DNA of 27,810 nucleotides from contig CBFCZU010000022.1 in assembly GCA_965602635.1 (NCBI GenBank), forward strand, positions 1 to 27,810. Direction: 5' to 3'. The position numbers and the translations under genes are program-made. Positions 15,572 through 22,735 of this stretch are shown in pieces. This DNA is from CBFCZU01 sp965602635 (GTDB lineage Bacteria > Planctomycetota > Phycisphaerae > SM23-33). The notes below the pieces were generated by a model. It had not been told where the DNA came from and did not search any database. It was given only the letters and a program-made list of their open reading frames with translations. Numbering within the stretch: the stretch's first letter is position 1; each line of letters begins with the position of its first letter.

Positions 15572-15651
15572 ATGATCGCTGAGATAATACCGCCATCAAA
15601 TATACCACCCCGGCCGGCCGGCGAACACTGAAAATCGGCCGCCTCGGGGGC

Positions 15652-18600
15652 TCACTGCCGCAGACACAGCGTCGCGTAGGGGCAGCTCCGGCAGAGGCCC
15701 TCGCCGCGGCGGGGGAAGCTGCCCGTCCGTCGGCAGCGGGCGAGCCCCCCGGCCAGGTCCGCGAGCCTGCCTTCAAGGGCGGCAAGGGCGCCCGCGTCGG
15801 CGGAGAATTCGTGTGTCAGGCCGGGCCTGAGGAAGTACAGCACCGCCTCGCATGCGGCCTCGCCCACCTGTCGCCGGGCAGCCGCCAGGTAGAGCATCAT
15901 CTGGAGTTCGTACCGCGCCGCCCGGGTCGCCAGCTCGTCGGGCCCGACGCGGTCGGACTTGTAGTCCACCACGTGCCATGCCCCGTCGGCGTCCTGGAAG
16001 AGCAGGTCGATCTGCCCGGACACCTCGAATGGCCCTGCGCGAAATACGAACGCCAGCTCCCTCAGCCGCCGCCGGGCCGAGGCGATCTGTTCGGCCAGCG
16101 CCTCCCCGCGGAGCCGCTCCAGCATCTCCGCCAGTTCGCCGGCCAGTTCCGACGGCTCGACGGGCAGCTCCATCTCCCCGGCCACGCGCTCGGCGAGGGC
16201 GGCCGCCGCGCCTGCCCCGGCGGCAAGGGTGTCGAAGTCCAGCAGCATCATGCAGCGGTGAAAGAAGGTCCCCGCCGTGGAGGCGTCCAATCGGCTCGCG
16301 GGCCCGCGCCGGGCGGCCCGGGCGGCCGGGTGGGGGACGCGCAGCTCGTGCCGCCAGCGGAAGAGCATGGGGCAGTGCTCGAAGTCGGCCAGCGCCGTCG
16401 GGGCGATCCGTCCGCCCACGGCGGCGTCGCCCTCCGCCGGCAGCGGGCCCACCAGCGGCAGGACGGTTTCCTTCCCGGCCGACGAGAGCGCCCCCGCCAC
16501 GGCCGCCGCGTCGCCGGCCCGGGAGACGATCCTGTCGCCGACGGGCATGGAACCTGACTTGCGCGGCGGCTGGCTCGGGGCGATCCTCGCCACGCGGGCG
16601 GAGAAGCCGTCGCCGTAGGGGACCTCCGAGACCCCGCCGTCGATGGCGGCGGCGATCCCCAGCACGTCGTCCAACTGCCGCAGGTAGCAGCCGCTCTCCC
16701 TGAAGTCGCCCTTGCTGTCCCGCCAGTCGGCCCCGATGAAAATGAGGTGGTCCTGGTGGCGGGTCGCGGCGACGTACAGCTTGCGGACGGCCTCGGCTCG
16801 CGTCTCGGCCGTCTCGGCCTCCTTCGCCAAGCGGTAGGCGAGGGGGCCCTTGTCGCCGGCGTCCTCGTACTGGTCGTCCTCCTCTTCCGGGCGGGGCGGC
16901 TTGTACGTCAGCCCGACGTCGCGCCGGAAGAGGAAGTTGCCCCTCGCCCCGAGCGACCTGGCGTTCAGGTCGGGCACGATCACGACGGGGAACTCCAGCC
17001 CCTTGGACTTGTGGATGGTCATGACGCGGATGGCGTCTTCGTCCTCGCCGGCGACGGGCGCCTGCTCGTAGCGCGACTGCTCGACGACCAGCTCGCTGAA
17101 CCGCTTGATGAAATCGGCCAGCGAAATCCCCTCGCCGCCCTGGGCCGACCTGGCGGCGTCCAGCAGGCGGTGCACGTTGCCCAGCTTCTGGCGCCCGTGG
17201 AACTGGCTAAGCAGCGTCGCGGCGTATCCGGTCTCGGCCAGCAGGCGCTCTATCACTCCTGCCGGGCCGACCGCGTCCTTCATGCGGCGCAGGCGGGCGA
17301 GCAGCTCGCCGGCGAAGATCAACTGCCGGCGCTTGCCCGCCTCGAGGCCCGCCACCACGGCCGGGTCCGCGAGCCTCTGGAAGTACGGCCCACCGCCGGC
17401 GCCCAGGTGGAGCAGCACGTTGTCGTCCAGCCCGAAGATCGCGCTCCGCAGGACGCCCACCAGTGCCAGGTCGTCGAAGGGGTTGTCGATCGCCCGCAGG
17501 GCGTTGAGGACGTCGTACACCTCCTGCTGGCGGAAGAAGCCCGTGCCCGCCACCACGTGAAACGGCAGCCCGCGCCGCTGAAGGGCGTATTCGTAGGCAA
17601 GCGAGTTGGTCATGCGGGCGAAGAGCACGGCCACGTCGCCGGGCCTGACCGCTCGCCAGTCGCCCTGCTGGGCGTCGAAGATGAGCTTCTCGCGGTCGAT
17701 CATCTCGGCCACGCGCTGGGCGACGAGCTCGGCCTGGGCGATGGTGGCGGCCTGGGCGTTTGCCTCGGGCTCGACCTCGGCCAGCAGGACCTCCACGCTC
17801 GGCCCGGGCGGCAGCTCCTGGCGGAAGGAGCGGATCGGCTCGTAGCCGTCCATCAGCCGCTCGAAGAGGTGATTGATGAAGGCTGCCCCGGCGGGGTGCA
17901 TGCGGAACGAATCGCTCAGCGGGATCCGGGCGCTGCCGAACCGCTGGCAGAGCTGCTCGAAGGCCTCCGCCTGGGCGCCGCGGAAGCGGTAGATGCTCTG
18001 CTTGACGTCGCCGACGATGAACAGCTTGCCGGGCGGCGGGGCGTCGGCGGGGCCAGACTTGGGTGCGAGCATGTCCCAGAGCATCTCCAACTGGACCGGG
18101 TCGGTGTCCTGTCCCTCGTCGATGAGCAGTTGCCCCAGGCGCCGGCGGAGGGAGCGGCGGACCGCGGGGCTCTCGCGCAGCAGGCGGGCGGTGAGGACGA
18201 TGAGGTCGTCGAAGTCGAGCGTGCCTGCGCGGCGTTTCTCCCGCCCGTACAGCTCCTCGGCCGAGGCCGCCAGAGCGCCCAGCGTCGCCAGGCAGCTCGC
18301 CGCGTCGGCATCGGCGGGGGACGGCTCCTCGAACCAGGCCGACAGGGCGGCGAACTCCTGAACGAAGGATTTCAGCCGGTCGCGGTAGGCCTTGCGGGCG
18401 TCCTTGCCGCCCCATGCCTTCAGGCCGCCGACGCCTCCGGGCGGCTTCAAGGCCTTCAGGGCCTCCCCGTCCACGGCCTTCGGATCGTCCAGGATTCGCT
18501 CGATGAGGCCGAGCTTCTCCCGGCGATAGATATCGAGCTTGTCGTCCGGGTCGCCGCATGGGTAGTCGGCGAGCTGCGCCAGCTCGTCCCGCAGCCGGGC

Positions 18601-19269
18601 ATCGCCGCTGAGCCGGCTGAGGCGCTGCCGGCGGAGCTCCTGGCATCCCTCGGCCCAGCGTTGGAGGATCTTCTCCGGGTCCGAGAGGTCCATCCCCTGG
18701 CGTGACATTCGCTTGTCGAGCAGCTCGCGGACGTCGCCCACGAGCCGGTCGGCGCCGGCCCGGGCGAACAGGTCGATGGCGCCCTCGTCGCCGGCCTCGA
18801 CGGCGCGGAGCACGGCGTCCTCCGCGGCGACCGCCCGCATCTGCCCGCTGAGCAGGTCGTCGGCCGCGACGCCGAAGCCCGGGTCCACGCCCGCCTCCAC
18901 GGCGTGCCGCCTCAGCAGCGACGCGCAGAAGCTGTGAATGGTGGAGATGTGGGCGGCGGGCAGCTCGGTTATCCAGTCCGCCAGCCGCTGGCGATCGGCG
19001 GCGCTCTTGCTGCCGGCCAGGGCGTCGGCCAGCACCGCCCGGACGCGGGCGATCATCTCCAGCGCGGCCTTGTCGGTGAAGGTCAGGGCCACGAACTTCT
19101 CGAAGGGGTTCTCGCCCGTCCCGCCGGCGGCCATCAGCAGCGAGGTGAACCGCCGGGCGAGCACCAGCGTCTTTCCGCAGCCGGCGCCGCTGGTCAGCGC
19201 AAGGCTCTCGCCCGCCCTTTCAACGGCGGCCTCTGCCTGGCGCTTGGTGAGCTTGGGGAGCTTACTCAT
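15652..19269 (-). CDS. addA: AddA-like UvrD-family helicase / RecB-family nuclease
   Basis: The product has 1205 residues. It should be the motor and nuclease subunit of an AddAB-type complex that unwinds and trims double-strand ends for recombination. Superfamily 1 helicase motifs appear in order: Walker A SGAGCGKT (K33), TFTDKAALEM (motif Ia), LLIDEGQDTD near 383 (motif II), IVGDVKQSIYRFRG near 420, MTIHKSKGLEF near 750 and LYVAATRHQDHL near 830. The C-terminal PD-(D/E)XK nuclease has GTFFHRC, VVDYKSDR near 1100 and QMMLYLAAARR. Unlike standard AddA, it also carries four cysteines (DFEHCP near 962 and C-X2-C-X5-C at the C-terminus) fit to bind a 4Fe-4S cluster. I chose the ATG at 19269, which overlaps the upstream gene by 8 bases; a start at 19401 would add 44 low-complexity residues in a shadow frame. 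Confidence 0.9.
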   Translation of the reverse strand: MSKLPKLTKRQAEAAVERAGESLALTSGAGCGKTLVLARRFTSLLMAAGGTGENPFEKFVALTFTDKAALEMIARVRAVLADALAGSKSAADRQRLADWITELPAAHISTIHSFCASLLRRHAVEAGVDPGFGVAADDLLSGQMRAVAAEDAVLRAVEAGDEGAIDLFARAGADRLVGDVRELLDKRMSRQGMDLSDPEKILQRWAEGCQELRRQRLSRLSGDARLRDELAQLADYPCGDPDDKLDIYRREKLGLIERILDDPKAVDGEALKALKPPGGVGGLKAWGGKDARKAYRDRLKSFVQEFAALSAWFEEPSPADADAASCLATLGALAASAEELYGREKRRAGTLDFDDLIVLTARLLRESPAVRRSLRRRLGQLLIDEGQDTDPVQLEMLWDMLAPKSGPADAPPPGKLFIVGDVKQSIYRFRGAQAEAFEQLCQRFGSARIPLSDSFRMHPAGAAFINHLFERLMDGYEPIRSFRQELPPGPSVEVLLAEVEPEANAQAATIAQAELVAQRVAEMIDREKLIFDAQQGDWRAVRPGDVAVLFARMTNSLAYEYALQRRGLPFHVVAGTGFFRQQEVYDVLNALRAIDNPFDDLALVGVLRSAIFGLDDNVLLHLGAGGGPYFQRLADPAVVAGLEAGKRRQLIFAGELLARLRRMKDAVGPAGVIERLLAETGYAATLLSQFHGRQKLGNVHRLLDAARSAQGGEGISLADFIKRFSELVVEQSRYEQAPVAGEDEDAIRVMTIHKSKGLEFPVVIVPDLNARSLGARGNFLFRRDVGLTYKPPRPEEEDDQYEDAGDKGPLAYRLAKEAETAETRAEAVRKLYVAATRHQDHLIFIGADWRDSKGDFRESGCYLRQLDDVLGIAAAIDGGVSEVPYGDGFSARVARIAPSQPPRKSGSMPVGDRIVSRAGDAAAVAGALSSAGKETVLPLVGPLPAEGDAAVGGRIAPTALADFEHCPMLFRWRHELRVPHPAARAARRGPASRLDASTAGTFFHRCMMLLDFDTLAAGAGAAAALAERVAGEMELPVEPSELAGELAEMLERLRGEALAEQIASARRRLRELAFVFRAGPFEVSGQIDLLFQDADGAWHVVDYKSDRVGPDELATRAARYELQMMLYLAAARRQVGEAACEAVLYFLRPGLTHEFSADAGALAALEGRLADLAGGLARCRRTGSFPRRGEGLCRSCPYATLCLRQ

Positions 19270-22200
19270 CGTCGCCCTCCCGGCCGGCGGGGGCCTTGCG
19301 GCGGGCGCGCTGCTCGGAGTGGTGGCAGACCTGGCGGAAGGGGCAGCGCGACGGGCACCTGTGGGTCGGCAGGGCGTCGAACCGCCCGGCGCGGATGGCA
19401 TCGACGTATGCCCCAGCCGTCACTATCGACTCCGCCAGCCACTGCTCGTAGGTCGCCGCCGCCACCGCGCGCGAAGACGGCATCTTACTGGTGCTCGCCT
19501 CCCGGACGCGGAGGTTCGGCACGTCGTGGTAGGCCCCGCCGGCGCAGGGCTCGCCGAGCATCGCCTCGATGGCCTGGGCGTAGAGCGCCAGTTGCAGGTC
19601 GTGGCCGGTGAGGACGTCGGCGGCCGAGGGCAGCCGGCCGGTCTTGTAATCCACCACCAGCAGGCCGGCGGCGTCTCCGGTGCCGATGCGGTCCACGCGG
19701 TCGATCTTCCCGGCCAGGAATATGCGGTGCTTGCCCGCGCGGAGCTCGACCGGCTTGGGTCGGCTGGCCTGGTCCATCTGCCCGCCGCGCCGCCCGGCTA
19801 GGCCGAAGCCCAGCTCGAAATGGACCATCCGCTCGGGGTCGCTCGCCGCCTTCTCCCGGCGCGCGAGCAGGTACTCCCGCAGCATCGGCTGCCAGGCGCG
19901 GGTCTGTGCTGCCCAGAGGCGGGAATTGACGGCGCCGCTGTCGAGGCGGTCGGTCTCGGCCTTGACGGCGTCGTCCAGTGCCGCCAGCAGCTCGTCGCGC
20001 TCGACCTCGGCCAGGTTGACACCGCCGTCGCGGCCTAGCTTCTTCATCACCCGCCACAGCACGGCGTGACAGAAGCTGCCCCGCTGCGCGGGCGTCATCC
20101 GCACGGCCGGCTCGGCGAGCGGGGCCAGGCCCAGGATGTCCGAGGCGAAGAACAGCCACGGGCACTGGGCGTAGCGGCTGAACTGACTGGCCGAGAACGT
20201 CCACTTGCTCGGGATCCGCCCGCGGAGCGATTTCAGCAGCGCCTCATCGTCGATTCGCCCGTCGAAGGCGTCCGGGTCGCCTCTGGCCCAGCGGCGCCCG
20301 GCGGCAAGCAGGCCGAAGGACGCCCGGGCGAGCAGTTCGCCCTGCCGCGAGGCCGCCCACCCCAGCAGACCCTTGGCGTCGGCGGGCGATTCGCCGCAGG
20401 CCCCGAAGGCCGCGGAGATCGCGGCATTGAAGGCGTCGCCGGGAGAGGCCAATTCCCCGGCCGGGGGGACGAACCGCCCCGGGCCTATCTTCCGGCGCCG
20501 GCATGGCAGGCCCTGCCGCTCGGCCGCGGCGATCAGCTCAGAGACGAACATGCTCGGCGAGTGCACCTTGCCCGCGGCGTCGGCCGTCAGATAGCTCACT
20601 GTCAGCGCCTCGCCCGCACGCGTCGCGGCCAGGTAGAACAGGAGCATCTCGCGGGCGATCAGGTCGCTGCGGCGGTCGAGCACGACCCCGCGACCGGCCC
20701 ATGCGGCTCGGTCCGGCTCGTTGATGAAGCACCGGTCCTGTGCGAGCGTGGGGAAGGCCCTTTCGTTGACGCCCAGGAGGTACACGCGCCGGAAGCGGAG
20801 TGCCCGGGCGTCGAGGACGTCGGCGACGGCGATGAGCGCCTCGCCGCGGGCGGGCGGCACCGAGGCGGCGGCAGCGCATCGCGCCAGCAGCCCTGCCGGG
20901 CCGCCGGGCACGGCCGCGCCCGCCGGGAAGTCCGCCGCCGCCAGATCCTCCAGCAGCTCGTCGAGCGCGCCCAGCGCGCGGAGGTCGGCGGCGACAATGT
21001 CGTCTTCGTCATGCCCGGCCGCTGCTTCCGCCACGCCCATCTCGTCGATCAGGCCGGCGACGGCGTGGGCATACCCGGCCGCATCGCGGGCCGACGCCAG
21101 CCGATCCAGCTTCGCGAATAATGCCTCCAGCAGCCGGCCCGCCTGCTCTAGGCGCTGCGGATCGCCCGTCAGGCCGCCAGGCGCCGGCTGGTCGTCGTCA
21201 TCGCCGGCGTCATCGGGGCGATCTCGCGCCAGGCGGGCGAGGCGCTCGAAGGCCTGACCGTACGCCTGGCGCCCGCCCAGGACGTTTGCCTGGCGTATGG
21301 CCATCTCCGCCGTCGCAACGGTCGCGGCGTCGAACTCCTCGCCCAGGGCGGCCGCCGCGAAGTAGCTGCTGCGGATGACCGCCAGGACCTGGTGGAACTC
21401 GTACGCCGGCGGCAGGCCCGCCAGCGCCAGGACGTAGCGGACGACGCCGCACCGGTTCAGCGCCGCCGGGCGCGAGGGCGCGGGGATGTCGTGGGCGGCG
21501 AATATCCGTTGGATCGGTTCCAGGTATGGCTGGAGGTTCCTGGCGAGCACGGCGACGGCCTGCGGTCCTCCCCCGGCCGCCAGGTCGGCCTTTATGGCCC
21601 GGGCGGCCGCACGTACCTCCTGCTCCACGCTCGGCGCTTCCACGATGGTGACCGAGGCCGTCGGGCCGGCCGGCGGCGGAGGGGCCTCGCCGCCGAGGTC
21701 GAAGAGGCCCGCCAGCGGGGCGGGCGAATCCAGGGCCAGCACGTCGGCGCCGGGAATGGCGCGGCCGATGCGCTCCAGCGTCCGGGCGGTCCAGAACCAC
21801 ATCCTCCCGCGTCCGGGCTCGTCGGCCAGGGGCAGGGTGATGAGCAGCTTCTCCGTCCGCCGGGCAAGGTGGGCGAGCATCTCGAGCTGCGTGGGCGTGA
21901 AGTCGGTGAATCCGTCCGCCGCCACGGCGGTGATGCCGTCGTAGCCCAGCGGGGCGTCGTCGCCGGCCAGGACGTCCCGTGCCAGCCACATCTGCCCCTC
22001 CAGGTCGAATCGCCCCGCCTGCCGGAGCCGCTGCTGGTAGAGCCGGTACACCGCCAGCAGGTCGGCGTCCTTCTTGCTGCGGGGGTCGATTGCCTTGGCC
22101 AGGGCCTCGGGCTCGACGGCGGCGCGCTTGAGCTCGGCGATGGCGGCGTCGAGGGCGTCGATCAGTCCCGGGGCGTCGGCCAGCGGCGACAGCGCCCCGA

Positions 22201-22573
22201 GCTTGCCGGCGGCGTGAAGCTCGGCGACGATCGCCTCCAGCAGCAGCCTCCGCTGTGCCGGCCCAAGCCGCCCGGCCCGGGTGCCCGCGGCCGAGAGGAC
22301 CGCCGCGGCGAGCTGGGCGAACGTGGCCACCGCCGGGGAGATCAGCAGGGCCGAAGGCGACGCGTCCAGCAGCCGGCGGCGCGTCTGCTCGGCCGCCGGG
22401 GCGTTGGGGACGATCAGCAGGCACCCGGGCCGGCCGATCTCGTCGAGCCGGCGCCGGTACAGCTCCAGGGCGACGGCCGTCTTGCCTGCCCCGGGCGGGC
22501 CGGTGAGCACCGTCACCCCCGGCGAGGTGAGCGCCTTTTCGGCCAACGAGTTGACATCGCCCGCTCCACCCAT
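19262..22573 (-). CDS. addB: AddB-like helicase-nuclease subunit
   Basis: The product has 1103 residues, near the usual AddB length. The N-terminal part has a Walker A site, GPPGAGKT (K31), but the middle shows no full set of later helicase motifs, as expected of AddB. The C-terminal RecB-family nuclease carries SRYAQCPW near 800, RGSFCHAVLW, LLVVDYKTGRL near 973 and LQLALYAQAIEAM. Cysteines at YAQC and in HRCPSRCPFRQVC near 1070-1083 form a four-cysteine 4Fe-4S staple. It should pair with the addA product, whose start overlaps its stop by 8 bases, so the two are translationally coupled. No Shine-Dalgarno precedes the ATG, and a candidate promoter lies so close that the message may be leaderless. 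Family assignment is firm, and the division of labour follows known AddAB complexes. Confidence 0.88.
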   Translation of the reverse strand: MGGAGDVNSLAEKALTSPGVTVLTGPPGAGKTAVALELYRRRLDEIGRPGCLLIVPNAPAAEQTRRRLLDASPSALLISPAVATFAQLAAAVLSAAGTRAGRLGPAQRRLLLEAIVAELHAAGKLGALSPLADAPGLIDALDAAIAELKRAAVEPEALAKAIDPRSKKDADLLAVYRLYQQRLRQAGRFDLEGQMWLARDVLAGDDAPLGYDGITAVAADGFTDFTPTQLEMLAHLARRTEKLLITLPLADEPGRGRMWFWTARTLERIGRAIPGADVLALDSPAPLAGLFDLGGEAPPPPAGPTASVTIVEAPSVEQEVRAAARAIKADLAAGGGPQAVAVLARNLQPYLEPIQRIFAAHDIPAPSRPAALNRCGVVRYVLALAGLPPAYEFHQVLAVIRSSYFAAAALGEEFDAATVATAEMAIRQANVLGGRQAYGQAFERLARLARDRPDDAGDDDDQPAPGGLTGDPQRLEQAGRLLEALFAKLDRLASARDAAGYAHAVAGLIDEMGVAEAAAGHDEDDIVAADLRALGALDELLEDLAAADFPAGAAVPGGPAGLLARCAAAASVPPARGEALIAVADVLDARALRFRRVYLLGVNERAFPTLAQDRCFINEPDRAAWAGRGVVLDRRSDLIAREMLLFYLAATRAGEALTVSYLTADAAGKVHSPSMFVSELIAAAERQGLPCRRRKIGPGRFVPPAGELASPGDAFNAAISAAFGACGESPADAKGLLGWAASRQGELLARASFGLLAAGRRWARGDPDAFDGRIDDEALLKSLRGRIPSKWTFSASQFSRYAQCPWLFFASDILGLAPLAEPAVRMTPAQRGSFCHAVLWRVMKKLGRDGGVNLAEVERDELLAALDDAVKAETDRLDSGAVNSRLWAAQTRAWQPMLREYLLARREKAASDPERMVHFELGFGLAGRRGGQMDQASRPKPVELRAGKHRIFLAGKIDRVDRIGTGDAAGLLVVDYKTGRLPSAADVLTGHDLQLALYAQAIEAMLGEPCAGGAYHDVPNLRVREASTSKMPSSRAVAAATYEQWLAESIVTAGAYVDAIRAGRFDALPTHRCPSRCPFRQVCHHSEQRARRKAPAGREGDDE

Positions 22574-22580
22574 TGGGGCT

Positions 22581-22609
22581 ATTCTGTCACCGCCGCCGGC
22601 CGTTCACAA
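22581..22609 (-). promoter_or_regulatory. Possible sigma70-type promoter of addB (leaderless?)
   Basis: Reading the minus strand, TTGTGA (22609-22604) and CAGAAT (22586-22581) are separated by exactly 17 bases, each matching four of six consensus positions. The -10 box ends 7 bases before the addB ATG at 22573, so transcription would begin at or very near the start codon. That fits the absence of a Shine-Dalgarno. Confidence 0.35.
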
Positions 22610-22659
22610 GCCGCCGCGCCCGACGCCCCGGGGCTTTTGTGCTGGAACGCACCGCGCCC

Positions 22660-22679
22660 TTGGCAATACCATCTGCCAA
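22660..22679. promoter_or_regulatory. Inverted repeat, possible operator in divergent region
   Basis: TTGGCA (22660-22665) and TGCCAA (22674-22679) form a perfect 6-base inverted repeat with an 8-base centre (ATACCATC). It lies between the divergent addB and kinase-like genes, a place where a dimeric regulator could act on either. The regulator is unknown and chance occurrence is possible. Confidence 0.3.
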
Positions 22680-22721
22680 ACGTTGCCGGAAAACGCACCG
22701 CCGCCCGAGCGCCCCGTGCTC

Positions 22722-22729
22722 GGAGGAGA
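22722..22729 (+). promoter_or_regulatory. Ribosome binding site fixing a GTG start
   Basis: GGAGGAGA lies with its GGAGG core 9 bases before the GTG at 22736. This is the best ribosome binding site in the window. It decides the start of the kinase-like membrane protein, whose frame is otherwise open for more than 1300 bases upstream. Confidence 0.65.
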
Positions 22730-22735
22730 CGCCGC

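Noticed and set aside
15546..15785. Upstream extension of the PIN-TRAM gene to 15785
   Set aside because: The added residues are low-complexity and overlap addA coding sequence. The start at 15545 begins at the first membrane helix with a ribosome binding site.
16747..18705. Plus-strand open frame of 652 codons opposite addA, and 25920-27275 opposite pgsA/rimO
   Set aside because: Their translations show no domain or motif, while the opposite strand carries clear helicase, PgsA and RimO signatures.
22660..22677. Possible sigma54 promoter (TTGGCA...TGCC) before the kinase-like gene
   Set aside because: The GG and GC elements are separated by 11 bases rather than the required 10, and the downstream half does not match TTGCA.
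21392..22735. Upstream extension of the kinase-like gene opposite addB
   Set aside because: The frame is merely open there. Its translation is shadow-like, and a strong ribosome binding site marks the GTG at 22736.
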